The notes under the pieces: model-generated | Told to the model about the DNA's origin: nothing | The model's database searches: none | What the model saw: only the letters and a program-made list of their open reading frames with translations | Assembly (NCBI GenBank): GCA_029050415.1 | Contig: JAIDMU010000023.1 | Span: forward strand, 1 to 10,758 | DNA length: 10,758 nucleotides | Direction: 5' to 3' | From: Malacoplasma sp. | GTDB lineage: Bacteria; Bacillota_I; Bacilli_A; Mycoplasmatales; Mycoplasmoidaceae | Part shown: in pieces, positions 1 to 9,005 of the stretch | Layout of the letters: each line of letters opens with the position of its first letter | How positions within the stretch are numbered: position 1 is the stretch's first letter | Position numbers and translations under genes: made by a program

Positions 1-413
1 GAATAGTTTTTGATAAAAAAGTTAATGTAGAAAAAACTTACATTTATTTAAATGATAATAATCTTTCTTCTTTTTTGTGATCTTTAAAGTGCTTAGATGA
101 CAAAATATTAAATACATTTATTGATGGTTTTAATAATATGGGTGATATTTATGCAGTAAATTTTAATCAAAATATTTTAGAAGAAATTAAACAAAAAATT
201 AAAAATACTAGTATTGATTCAAAATACTTATTTGATGTTATAGAAAAAAAGAAAAAAGAAATTTATTATGATGGTGAAAAAAACATGATAAATATATATG
301 ATTCAGCAAAAAAAGAAGTTTTTAAATTTCCATCTGAAAGAATTTTGACATTTAATAAAAACAAAAAAGAAAACAATAAAATAATATTGATTAATAAAAG
401 TTTAATTAATTAG
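1..413 (+). CDS. 3' end of an unrecognised hypothetical protein (partial)
   Basis: The frame is open from the first complete codon at base 3 to a TAG stop at 411-413, giving at least 136 residues; the start lies outside the window. An in-frame TGA at 78-80 must be read as Trp, so the first visible ATG at 138 is very unlikely to be the real start. The visible part is rich in Lys, Asn, Ile and Glu, as expected of a soluble AT-rich mollicute protein. It has no obvious membrane segment, signal peptide or catalytic motif. A lysine run (EKKKKEIYYDGEKN) sits in the middle. It ends 37 nt before rpoE, and the probable rpoE promoter overlaps its stop codon. I do not recognise the family and assign no function. 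Confidence 0.75.
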
Positions 414-419
414 TATAAT
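391..419 (+). promoter_or_regulatory. Probable promoter of rpoE
   Basis: A perfect TATAAT lies at 414-419, starting one base after the TAG stop of the upstream gene. The best -35 at a 17-nt spacing is TTAATA (391-396), which is weak. A TTGATT at 387-392 is closer to consensus but would leave a 21-nt spacer. Transcription would start near 426, leaving a leader of about 25 nt that contains the Shine-Dalgarno AAGGA (433-437) ahead of the ATG at 451. TATAAT occurs easily by chance in such AT-rich DNA, so the position relative to the gene carries most of the support. Confidence 0.5.
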
Positions 420-450
420 TTAAAAGATTTAAAAGGAAAACCATATATTT

Positions 451-993
451 ATGAGCAAACATTTAATTGAAATAACTTATGAATATGCAAAAGAAAAGTT
501 TGGTAACACACCATTTACATTTAAAGAACTTTTTAATGCATTATTAAAAAAAGATAAATCAATAAAAGATTATGCAAGTGATCTTTATATTGAATTATTG
601 CAAGATATCAGATTCATTTCTCTAGGGAAACAGAGATGATCATTAAGAGAATATTTCACTCTTTCTGAAATTAACAAAATCACATCTTCAATGTTTGGAC
701 TAGATGAATATTATGAAAATGATATTGATGGATACATTTCTCCTCCTATATCAAAAATTGAAGAAGAAAATGATATTGATGATTATATTGATGAAGATTC
801 TGGTAAAAATTTAGATTCTGCTATAATTGCATCTGAAGATGATGATATTGTTGTAGAAGAAGAAATAAAATCATCATCAAATATTGAAAAAGATTCTGAT
901 GAAGATGATGATTCTGATGAAGATGATGATGAAAATTTTGAGATAGAAGTTGATGAAGACTCTGAAGAATTAGATGAAGACTCTGAAGAATAA
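451..993 (+). CDS. rpoE: DNA-directed RNA polymerase delta subunit
   Basis: The 180-residue product matches the delta subunit of low-GC Gram-positive RNA polymerase, which in Firmicutes binds core enzyme, lowers non-specific nucleic-acid binding and speeds recycling. Residues 1 to about 75 form the HARE-type winged helix: FTFKELFNALL, then a YIELLQDIRFISLGKQRWSLREYF block typical of the family. From about residue 85 the protein is a highly acidic, presumably disordered tail of Asp, Glu and Ser. The Trp in KQRWSL is a TGA (637-639), so the standard code would split the gene into two pieces. The start at 451 is fixed by AAGGA at 433-437. Two adjacent TAA stops end it (991-996). fba follows after 28 nt with its own Shine-Dalgarno, so the two are probably co-transcribed. 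The acidic tail contains exact tandem DNA repeats (listed separately). Confidence 0.93.
892..990 (+). repeat. Two sets of short tandem repeats in the acidic tail of rpoE
   Basis: An 18-bp unit, GATTCTGATGAAGATGAT, occurs twice back to back with no mismatch (892-909 and 910-927) and encodes DSDEDD. Further on, GATGAAGACTCTGAAGAA (DEDSEE) occurs at 952-969 and 973-990, separated by one Leu codon, which makes a 21-bp periodicity. Both sets stay in frame, so gain or loss of a unit changes only the length of the acidic tail. The exact identity suggests recent slippage or strong codon bias. Confidence 0.85.
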
Positions 994-1021
994 TAATTTT
1001 ATTTATATTTAAGGAAATATT

Positions 1022-1912
1022 ATGATTACAAAAATAAACTATCCTTTTGTTAGTATGAAAAAAATGTTGGCAGATGCAAAAATAGGAAATTATGCAATTG
1101 CTCACATAAATACAAATAATTTAGAATGAACAAAAGCAATTTTAACAACTGCACAAGAAACAAACACTCCAATTATTATTGGTTTATCTGAAGGTGCTGC
1201 TAAGTATCAGTGTGGTTACAAAACTGTTGCAGCAATGACAGCAGCAATGATGGAAAACTTAAAAATTACTGTACCAGTAGCAATGCATTTAGATCACGGT
1301 TCTTATGAAGCTTGTATTCAAGCAATTGAAGCAGGTTTTAGTTCTATTATGTTTGATGGATCACATGAGCCTTTTGCTGAAAACTATCAAAAGGTTGAAC
1401 AACTTTTAAAAATAATTGGTAACAGAGATATTAGTTTAGAAGCAGAAGTTGGGACAATTGGTGGTGAAGAAGATGGTGTTATTGGTAATGGGGAATTAGC
1501 AGACATTGATGAATGTAAAAAAATATCTTTATTACCTATTACTGTTTTAGCTGCTGGAATTGGTAATATTCATGGGTTATACCCTGACAATTGAAAGGGA
1601 TTAAATTTTGAAAGATTATCACAAATAAGTTCAGTAATTGGTAACATCGGTGTTACTTTACATGGTGGTACTGGAATTCCAGATGATCAAATCAAAAAAG
1701 CAATTGAATTAGGTGTTGTAAAAATAAATGTAAATACAGAATGTCAAGTTGCTTTTCAAGAAGCTGTAAGAAAATATATTGAAGATAAAAAAGATTTAGA
1801 TAAAGCTAAAAAAGGTTTTGATCCAAGAAAATTATTAAAACCTGGATATGAAGCAATTAAATCTAAAATTTTAGAAAAAATAACTTTATTTGGTTCTTTA
1901 AATAAAGCATAA
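1022..1912 (+). CDS. fba: Class II fructose-bisphosphate aldolase
   Basis: The 296-residue product is a cytoplasmic, zinc-dependent class II aldolase, which splits fructose 1,6-bisphosphate into glyceraldehyde 3-phosphate and dihydroxyacetone phosphate. Glycolysis is the main ATP source in fermenting mollicutes. Visible family features are HLDHG (residues 89-93, with catalytic Asp91 and Zn ligand His92), the LEAEVG segment (Glu140 and Glu142), GNIHG with Zn ligand His184, LHGGTGIPDDQI with Zn ligand His214, and VVKINVNTE near residues 235-243, which contacts substrate phosphate. Length fits the family. TGA encodes Trp at 1127-1129 and 1592-1594. The start has AAGGAA at 1011-1016. The gene lies 28 nt after rpoE and is followed by a clear hairpin terminator, so rpoE-fba is probably one transcription unit. 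The LAAGIGNIHG segment differs from the GSVHG form of many bacteria, but the metal ligand is kept. Confidence 0.96.
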
Positions 1913-1931
1913 AAATTAAAAATATAAATTT

Positions 1932-1965
1932 AATAAATGAATCACTGATTCATTTATTTTATTTT
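1932..1965 (+). terminator. Rho-independent terminator after fba
   Basis: A perfect 12-bp inverted repeat pairs AATAAATGAATC (1932-1943) with GATTCATTTATT (1947-1958) around a 3-nt loop, followed by a T-rich run to 1965. It starts 19 nt after the fba stop. It ends so close to the ychF Shine-Dalgarno (1973-1977) that no promoter fits between them; see findings. Confidence 0.8.
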
Positions 1966-1982
1966 GAAAATTAGGAGATTTT

Positions 1983-3080
1983 ATGAGTTTATCAACAGGA
2001 ATTGTTGGACTACCAAATGTAGGTAAATCAACACTATTTAATGCTATTACTAATTCTTCGGTTGAAGCTGCTAATTATCCATTTGCAACAATTGAGCCAA
2101 ATGTAGGAATAGTCAATGTACCAGATCAAAGATTGCAAGAATTAGCAAAACTAATTAATCCTGAAAAAACAGTTGCAAATACATTTAAATTTGTTGATAT
2201 TGCAGGATTGGTTAAAGGTGCTAGCAAAGGAGAAGGTCTTGGTAATAAGTTTTTAAATAATATCAGAGAAGTTGATGCAATTTGTCATGTTATTAGATGT
2301 TTTGAAAATAGTGATATTACCCATGTTAATAGTTCAATAGATGCTATTAGAGATTTAGAAATAATAAATATGGAATTAATTTTTTCTGATATTGATGTAA
2401 TTAACAATAGACTACAAAGAATTTCTAAAAAAGCACAGTCAGGTGATAAAGATGCATTTTTTGAAAAAGAAGTTTGTGAAAAAATTTTAGCTACTTTAAT
2501 GAAAGAAAAACTAGCAAATACAGTTAATTTAAATGAGAAAGAAAAGCAAGTTATTAAAAGTTATTCTTTACTGACATTAAAACCTGTTATTTATGTAGCA
2601 AATGTTTCTGAATCTGATTTAGTTAATTTAAATCAAAATTCTGAGTATAAAAAATTAAAAGAAAAAGTTGGGGAAGAAAACATAATCCCTCTAGCTATTA
2701 AATTGGAAGAAGATTTATCTAAAATTGAAGATTATCAAGAAAAACTAAATTTTTTAGAAATGGCTGGTTTATCAGAAATAGGTTTAAATAAGTTGATTTT
2801 AAAAGCTTATGAAAAATTAAACTTACAAACATATTTTACATATGGAAAAAAGGAAGTTAGAGCTTGAGAGTTTAAAAAAGGAATGACTGCACCAGAGTGT
2901 GCTGGAATAATACATTCAGATTTTCAAAGAGGTTTTATAAAAGCCGAAATTATTAAGTATAAAGACTTAATTGAATTAAAAAGCGAAGAAGAAGTAAAAA
3001 AACAAGGAAAAATGAAACTTGCAGGCAAAGATTACATAGTTGAAGATGGAGATATTTGTACTTTCAAATTTAATGTTTAG
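1983..3080 (+). CDS. ychF: Redox-regulated ATPase YchF (Obg-like ATPase family)
   Basis: The 365-residue product has the normal full length of YchF/OLA1, a cytoplasmic P-loop protein of the Obg/TRAFAC class that associates with ribosomes. The P-loop GLPNVGKS is at residues 9-16, and the G3/switch II segment DIAGLVKGASKGEGLGNKF at 72-90. The G4 position carries NVSE (207-210) instead of NKxD, the change that gives this family ATP rather than GTP preference. A central coiled-coil insertion follows the first half of the G domain. The C-terminal TGS-like domain (about 280-365) includes KKGMTAPECAGIIHSDFQRGFIKAEI. Trp295 is a TGA (2865-2867), so standard-code reading would cut off most of this domain and produce a false second gene at 2883. 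Start choice is supported by AGGAG at 1973-1977. tdk follows after 11 nt, so the two are probably co-transcribed. Confidence 0.97.
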
Positions 3081-3091
3081 GAGCAAAAAAG

Positions 3092-3742
3092 ATGAAAAAT
3101 AATGCATTTGGAAAAGAAAGAGGTTGAATTGAGTTGATTTGTGGTCCAATGTTTGCTGGTAAGTCTGAAGAACTTTTAAGAAAGTTAAAAAGACTTGATT
3201 ATGCAGATGTAATTTATCAAGTGTTTAAACCAAAAATTGATACAAGATCAAAAAATGAAATTAAGTCTAGAGATGGTAGAAAAATGAATTCTTTTGAGTT
3301 TGACCACCCTTATGAAATATTTGATAAAATTTTATCTTTAGAAGTTAATCCTCATGTTATTGCAATTGATGAAGCACAATTTGCTGATGAATCAATTGTT
3401 GAAGTTTGTGAGACATTGGCTGATAGTGGATACATTGTATATGTTTCAGCTCTAGATAAAAATTTTAAAAATGAACCTTTTTTAGTAACAGCAAAGATTG
3501 CATGTTGTGCTGAATATGTTCAAAAACTTTCAGCAATTTGTACAGATTGTGGTGCACCTGGATCAATTACTCAAAGAATTGTAAATGATAAACCCAGTCA
3601 CTATGATGAACCTGTAGTTCAAATTGGTAATTTTGAAACATATACAGTTAAGTGCCGTCATCATCATAAAGTTCCTGGAAAACCAACAGAAGAAAAAATA
3701 AAACAATTTAGAAATGAATTAAAATTAAAAATAAAAAAATAA
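3092..3742 (+). CDS. tdk: Thymidine kinase (type II, TK1-like)
   Basis: The 216-residue product phosphorylates thymidine to dTMP with ATP, the nucleoside-salvage route mollicutes rely on because they commonly lack de novo pyrimidine synthesis. The P-loop GPMFAGKS is at residues 18-25, followed by [15 protein letters not shown] (residues 92-97) holds the catalytic Glu94. The zinc-binding lasso domain supplies C150, C153, C188 and H191 (CTDC and CRHH), a CxxC/CxxH set. Trp12 is a TGA (3125-3127), which hides the true start from standard-code gene finders; they would begin at a TTG at 3134, only a few residues before the P-loop. The ATG at 3092 is preceded by TAGGAG (3078-3083), which overlaps the ychF stop codon, so translation may be coupled. 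It converges on upp, the uracil salvage gene, across a shared terminator. Confidence 0.95.
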
Positions 3743-3780
3743 AAGATTAATTTTTTTTAAAATCAACCTTTTATTTTTTT
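3733..3780. terminator. Shared bidirectional terminator between tdk and upp
   Basis: A 13-bp inverted repeat pairs AAAAAAATAAAAG (3733-3745, overlapping the last tdk codons) with CTTTTATTTTTTT (3768-3780). The outer parts of the arms are A- and T-runs, so each strand has a T-run at its 3' side. The right arm ends three bases before the upp stop. The stem contains a single G-C pair, so the predicted hairpin is weak, but the placement between two convergent genes fits a shared terminator. Confidence 0.65.
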
Positions 3781-3783
3781 TAT

Positions 3784-4404
3784 TTATTTTGTACCAAAGA
3801 TTCTATCTCCAGCATCTCCTAAACCTGGAACAATATAAAATTTATCATTTAATTTTTCATCCAATTGTGCTATATAAATATTTACATCTTTATGATTTGA
3901 TTCAATAACTTTTAACCCTTCTGGTGCAGCTACTAAACAAATTAAAGAAATTGATTTTGGTTCATACTTTTTAATAATTTCAATAGCCTTGCTTGCACTA
4001 CCACCAGTTGCTAACATAGGATCTAAAATAATTGCATTACCATTTTTTAAATTTTGAGGCATTTTACAATAATATTCTTCTGGTTTAGATGTACTTTCAT
4101 CTCTATAAATTCCTATATGACCAATACTTGCTGTTGGGATTAAGTCTTTTAATCCATCAACCATTCCTAATCCTGCTCTTAATATTGGAATAAGAACAAT
4201 TTTTTCTTTTAATTTATACCCTAGCATTTTTGTTATAGGTGTTTCAATTTCAATTCTATCTAGTGTAAAATTTTTAGTTACTTCATATGCCATTAATTGA
4301 GTAATTTCTTTTAGGTTATCTCTAAACTTTGTAGATTCTGTTTCTTTTTTTCTCATTCTTGTTAATTTATCTTTAATTAAAGGGTGATCAAATATAAATG
4401 TCAT
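3784..4404 (-). CDS. upp: Uracil phosphoribosyltransferase
   Basis: The 206-residue product joins uracil to PRPP to make UMP in the cytoplasm and has the usual length (E. coli Upp is 208). Visible motifs are the N-terminal DHPLIKDKLTRMRKKET, the segment IVLIPILRAGLGMVDGL (69-85), the PRPP-binding loop IILDPMLATGGSA (125-137), and the uracil-binding C-terminus YIVPGLGDAGDRIFGTK (190-206). There is no Trp, so code choice does not affect it. The ATG (complement of 4402-4404) has a GGAGAA Shine-Dalgarno at 4411-4416 on the minus strand. It is transcribed toward tdk and away from the ABC permease. The promoter is not clear; a weak candidate is listed separately. Confidence 0.97.
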   Translation of the reverse strand: MTFIFDHPLIKDKLTRMRKKETESTKFRDNLKEITQLMAYEVTKNFTLDRIEIETPITKMLGYKLKEKIVLIPILRAGLGMVDGLKDLIPTASIGHIGIYRDESTSKPEEYYCKMPQNLKNGNAIILDPMLATGGSASKAIEIIKKYEPKSISLICLVAAPEGLKVIESNHKDVNIYIAQLDEKLNDKFYIVPGLGDAGDRIFGTK

Positions 4405-4431
4405 TTTAATTTCTCCAAAATTATTAACAAA

Positions 4432-4462
4432 ATTTTACTATGGACAAATAAATAAAAGTTAA
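4432..4462 (-). promoter_or_regulatory. Weak candidate promoter of upp
   Basis: Reading the minus strand, TAAAAT (4432-4437) could serve as a -10 element and TTAACT (4457-4462, 4 of 6 matches to TTGACA) as a -35, with a long 19-nt spacer. It would place the start of transcription near 4425, just upstream of the GGAGAA at 4411-4416. The match is poor and the surrounding DNA is A/T-rich enough to give such matches by chance. Confidence 0.25.
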
Positions 4463-4512
4463 TAAAAAAATTTTTTGTTAATTTAAAAGATAATTTTTTT
4501 ATTAACTATGGA
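4437..4512. repeat. Direct repeat pair flanking an A/T near-palindrome in the upp-permease spacer
   Basis: The 151-nt divergent spacer (4405-4555) contains ACTATGGA twice in the same orientation, at 4437-4444 and 4505-4512, 68 bp apart. With the following bases the two copies match at 13 of 15 positions. Between them, TTAATAAAAAA (4459-4469) and TTTTTTGTTAA (4471-4481) form a near-palindrome with one mismatch, which would be a G-U pair in RNA. The layout could be operator sites or A-tract bending for the divergent promoters. No regulator gene lies in the window to support a specific function. Confidence 0.4.
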
Positions 4513-4541
4513 ATAATAAGATAATTAAAATATTAAATTTG

Positions 4542-4547
4542 TATAAT
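4542..4547 (+). promoter_or_regulatory. -10 element of the ABC permease operon
   Basis: A perfect TATAAT, preceded by TTTG, lies 8 nt before the ATG at 4556. A start of transcription 6-8 nt downstream falls at about 4553-4555, virtually at the start codon. I see no acceptable -35 at 16-18 nt and no exact extended -10. No Shine-Dalgarno lies before the ATG. This fits a leaderless or nearly leaderless message, discussed in findings. Confidence 0.5.
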
Positions 4548-4555
4548 ATATTTAA

Positions 4556-7500
4556 ATGAAAACACTGATTAAAGCAATTTTAAAGTTTTTTAAATTAAGT
4601 AAGTTATCTTTTATAGGATTATTTATTTTAATTTTTTTTTCAATGTCTATTTTTACTGTTTTAAACAGCACTAATGCAAATTTAACTTCTTCTTATAATA
4701 CTGTTGCAACTCAAGGAAATTTACATAATTTTGTTATTAATGAAAATTACAGATATGGACAAGGACCATATATTTTAAACACTTCCAAAGATAATCAAAA
4801 TGGTGATATTAATATTACAAACATCACTAAGTTAGACACGTCAGAAAATAGTTTTACTTATTCAATTAATTTTGAAATTGATAGTTCTTTAATTCAAAGT
4901 GGAAAAGATTTTGAATGAACTTATAGTTACATTGATGTTTTTAACAAATTTAAAGATGACAAAAATAGTTATTTTTATAAAAATTTTTTATCATTTCAAA
5001 AAATCATTAACTCTCAAGATGATGTTACATTAGAAAATTGAACAACTAAAAATAATTTTGTAACTTCTGTTAGTTCAATTATTAGTCAAAATAATTCTAA
5101 TTTAATAAGTTATGTAGAATCTTTTTACCAACAAGAATTTGTTAATGAAGTTACTAGTAAAACAGATACAGAAATTAGAAGTTTTAATTCAATAAATATA
5201 AATAACACACAGCAAAATATTTTTTTTAAATTGATTGAATCATCACCAGAAAACAGTATTGATAAAATAGTTTTATATAGTGGTAAAAATTTATCATTAC
5301 CAACTAGTTTTAGTGATGTAGATGAAGTTTTATCAGCTACACAACAAGAATTATTAAGTGAAGCAAAATTATCAAGAAACTTGGTTAAATATTTATATAA
5401 AGCTAGTTGATCAAATAAAGATTTTTCTTTTGATAAATTATTTGAATATGTAAATAATAATGAAAGTTACAATCCATATTCTAATTCTCCTGAAATTTCA
5501 AATTCAGAATCAAAAAATGAAATAACTAAAGAAAGCAATATTTTAAAATACATTATTGATACAAATGGAATTATTAATGATGGTTTTCAAATAAGATTTT
5601 CTTATTCAATTTCAGGTATTGCTCCAGTAAGTGGTAAATATGAAGATTTTACAAGTTATGGTGCTATCATTTCTCCACAATATTTAACTAGACTAAATAA
5701 ACATCCAATAAATTTTGATGAATGAACTAATCATTTAGATGATAAACAAGAAAGATTTGAACAATGAATTAAAACATTATTTGACAATACTTTTCAAATT
5801 GATAATCAAACTTTTGTTATTTTAGGAACTGGAGTATCACCAGATTTTATGTATCCTGTTGTTTCTTTTTCAAATGTTGTTCCAAATAGTGAAACTGAAC
5901 AAATTGTTTATACAAATTCTGCTGGTTTTACTAAGATGGAAAATTCTTTTAGAGGAAATGAGCAAGAAAATTTTTTGGTTGGAAAATTTAAAAATAAACA
6001 TGAAAAAAGCCAAAAAATTTTAGATGAAATAAATTTGATTTCAAGAAGTTACATGGCATGACCATCTAATGTTAATGCTGCATATATGTATGATGATACA
6101 TCTAATACTTTAAGTCCAGCAGCATTAAGAGTTGTTTTTATACCACAAATAGTAAAAACAATTGGTACTGTATCTGGTTTTTTAACAGCTTTTATTTTAT
6201 TACTATCTATTTTTATTTCTGTTGTCATTATTAAAAGATGTATTGAAACTAATAGAAATAGTTTAGGAATTATGCAAGCTAATGGTTATAAAAAATGAGA
6301 AATAATTTTAGGAATTTGTTTATTAATATGAATTCCAGTTTTTCTTTCTACATTTTTTGGATATATTTTAGGATTAAGTTTACAAACATTAGTTATTAAT
6401 TTACTTGGTGATTTTTGAACACTACCAACTTCAATAGAAGGATTTTCGATTGGTTTAATTATTGGAATAGTTTTAGTTGTTTCAACAGTTTTTTTAGTTT
6501 TAACAATTATTTTTTCTTGATTTTGTTTACGTGGTGAAACATCAGAATTTATGAAAGATGAATCAAAGTATAAAATGACTAAGATTGCATCTTTACTAAA
6601 AAAACCTTTTATTAAGTTTTCTATTATTACTAGATTAAGAGCAGCAATTGCTTTTTCTTCTTTGTGAAGACTAATTTTATTATCTTTGATGTCAGCATTA
6701 TTAATGACATCTCTAACTTTTTCAGTTAACACTTTAAAATCTTTTAGTTCTGCTGCTGAAAAAACATATAGTACTAGAAAATATACATATGCTTTAAATT
6801 TGGTTACACCAACACTACAATCTGGTCAATACTATACAGTTCCTTATCAACAACAAGGTAAAACCTTAAATAAATATAATTATTTCAATACTTCTTTATC
6901 TTATTCAAGTCAAGAAATTGAAGGGATGCTTAATGATGAACTTATTGACCAAAAATATTGAGAAGAAGGTGATTATTCTAAATATGTTTCAAGCAACTCA
7001 GATTTTCTAACAAATTTAAAAATATTTGGCAATTATCAACTTGTTTCTCAAGATGATTTAACAAATCAAAAATCTGATATTTTTTATCTTAAAAATAAAA
7101 CTACAACTAAGCCTTTTACTGATATTAATTTAGGACTTGGCAGCATAACCTCTAATCCTTGAACTTTAGCATCTCAATTAATGCCATCAAATAATAGTGC
7201 ATATGCTAATCAAGCTTTTTTAAATATGTTTGAAAGTGCTGTTCAAGATACTGAACATACTTTAATAATTAATAACCAAAATAAATCTATTTTTGAAATA
7301 ATTAGAAGTTTTTCAAAAGCATATGCTGTTTTAAAAAATGAATCGTCATCAACAAGTTTGTTACCAAAATACAATGATAAAAATTATTTTGGTGGAGGTG
7401 TTTATCAAGTTTCATTAGATGAAATTAAAAATAATAACTCAGCTTTCTATGACAAAATAGACTCAGATTCAGATCAAAACTTTGATTATTATTTAGAATT

Positions 7501-8989
7501 TGATATATCAAAAATTGGTGGTAATAGTGAATCACCTATTGTTACTGATGTAAATATAAATTTTTTAAATTTACTTTATTATTTATATTCACAACAAAAT
7601 TTAAGCAATTTTACATATAGTATTAACTACAATAAATTAGTTGTTAATCAAACTGACAAACCATATACTTATATAGACTTTTTGATTAATGATATAAATG
7701 GTTTAACTGCAAAGGGTAGTAGTGATAGTTTAGTGGTTACAGGGTTATCTGAAGATCAAAATGCAACCATAGATTTATATAATAGTAGCAATAAATTACT
7801 AAATAAAGAATTATGAAATTATCCATTAGAAAATTTTAGTGATGGTGATGAACAATATACTATTTATCCAATTGTCATTAATGAATATGCAAGTAAAAAA
7901 TATGGAATAAGTAAAAATGATATTATTAAAGCTGAAGTTACTAATTCTAGTGATAGATATTCTAGAAAATATTTTAATATTGAAAATCCTATAGCATATT
8001 TTAAAGTATTAGATATTATAACCACATATCAAGGTTCTGATTTTTATATTAATCAATATGATGCAAATAAAATTTTAGGTTTAACAATTAATAACATTAA
8101 ACCTAAAGTACCTACAGTTGCTAGTCAAATTAAAAAAATTGTAAGTTGGGATGAGGGACTAGAATGAGATTATGGAAATAGTTATGAAACTCAATCAAAT
8201 AACAATCCAATAAAAATTGATGAAAAAAATAATTTTGATATTTCAAAAAGTGGTTTTAATGGAATTTTTTCAGTTGAAGATAATAGTTTAGTTGAAGTAA
8301 CAAATGGTGTTTCTTTATATTCTGTTAGTGGACTATATCCTGGAACTGATTTAATTTCTACAACTGATTCTACAATTAATGCTTTATTTTCTGATAAAAA
8401 CAATTTAGTTAAAGCAATTAAATTATTAGGATTTAATGATTTGTTAGATGAAAGTGATAATCCAACTATAGATGCAGCTGCTTTTATTCAAACAATAGCT
8501 GATATTTTTGGAACTAGTTCTTCTTTATTTATTGTTTCTAATGCAGTTTCAAATAGTTCAACATTAGATATTTTAAATTCAACTAGTACTACATTATCAA
8601 AAATACAAGATGCAATAATGACTATAGTTATTTTGATAACAATTTTAATAATAGTAATTATTTCATCTCTAATTATTAATGATTCATTAAAATTAGCAGC
8701 AATTTTAAAATGTTTAGGATTAGATGATAAAAAGAATGCAGGTTCGTTTTTATCAGTTTATGTTCCAGTTTTCTTATTTGGTTTATTATTATCTATTCCT
8801 TTAACATTTTTATTAGGTTTTATTTATACTAATTTTGTTTTTGGTTTTGCAGGTATTTTAATTATTATTGATTATTCTTGGTGACATTTTGTTGTCTCAT
8901 CAATTGGAATTATTTTTATTTTCTTTTTATCTTATTGAACAACATGAAACAAAATTGGAAAAATGAATTTAGCAATGAGTATAAAATAA
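4556..8989 (+). CDS. Large FtsX/MacB-type ABC transporter permease (two fused protomers)
   Basis: One continuous code-4 frame of 1477 codons, with about 18 TGA Trp codons and only two TGG (8147, 8879); I read it through and found no TAA or TAG. TM1 is at about residues 18-40 (FIGLFILIFFSMSIFTVLN). A long Asn/Ser/Asp-rich region (about 45-530), presumably outside the cell, follows. An FtsX-like block with three membrane segments spans about 536-660, including SVVIIKRCIETNRNSLGIMQANGYKKWEI, the loop typical of FtsX/MacB permeases. Then TM5 is at about 702-724, a second ectodomain at about 725-1350, and a second FtsX-like block at about 1355-1460 with LKLAAILKCLGLDDKK as the equivalent loop. The pattern is two TM-ectodomain-3TM units in one chain. 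The ATPase gene 16 nt downstream is the obvious partner. By family, export, release of surface lipoproteins or peptides, or mechanotransmission are possible; the substrate is unknown. The start lacks a Shine-Dalgarno. Confidence 0.88.
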
Positions 8990-9005
8990 ATAATTGGAGT
9001 TACAA

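Noticed and set aside
821..1105. Open minus-strand frame rich in His, Gln and Leu opposite the rpoE tail and fba start
   Set aside because: It is the antisense of the GAT/GAA repeats of rpoE, has no Shine-Dalgarno, and its composition follows directly from those repeats.
3134..3151. TTG start at 3134 for thymidine kinase
   Set aside because: Reading TGA at 3125 as Trp extends the frame to an ATG at 3092 with TAGGAG properly placed; starting at 3134 would leave only three residues before the P-loop.
6286..6732. Open minus-strand frame of 148 codons inside the permease
   Set aside because: It lies wholly antisense to the first FtsX block, which has clear family features on the plus strand; no start signals support it.
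4556..8989. Several separate small genes or a decayed pseudogene in this region
   Set aside because: Every apparent break is a TGA at a plausible Trp position, all pieces share one frame, and no TAA or TAG interrupts it.
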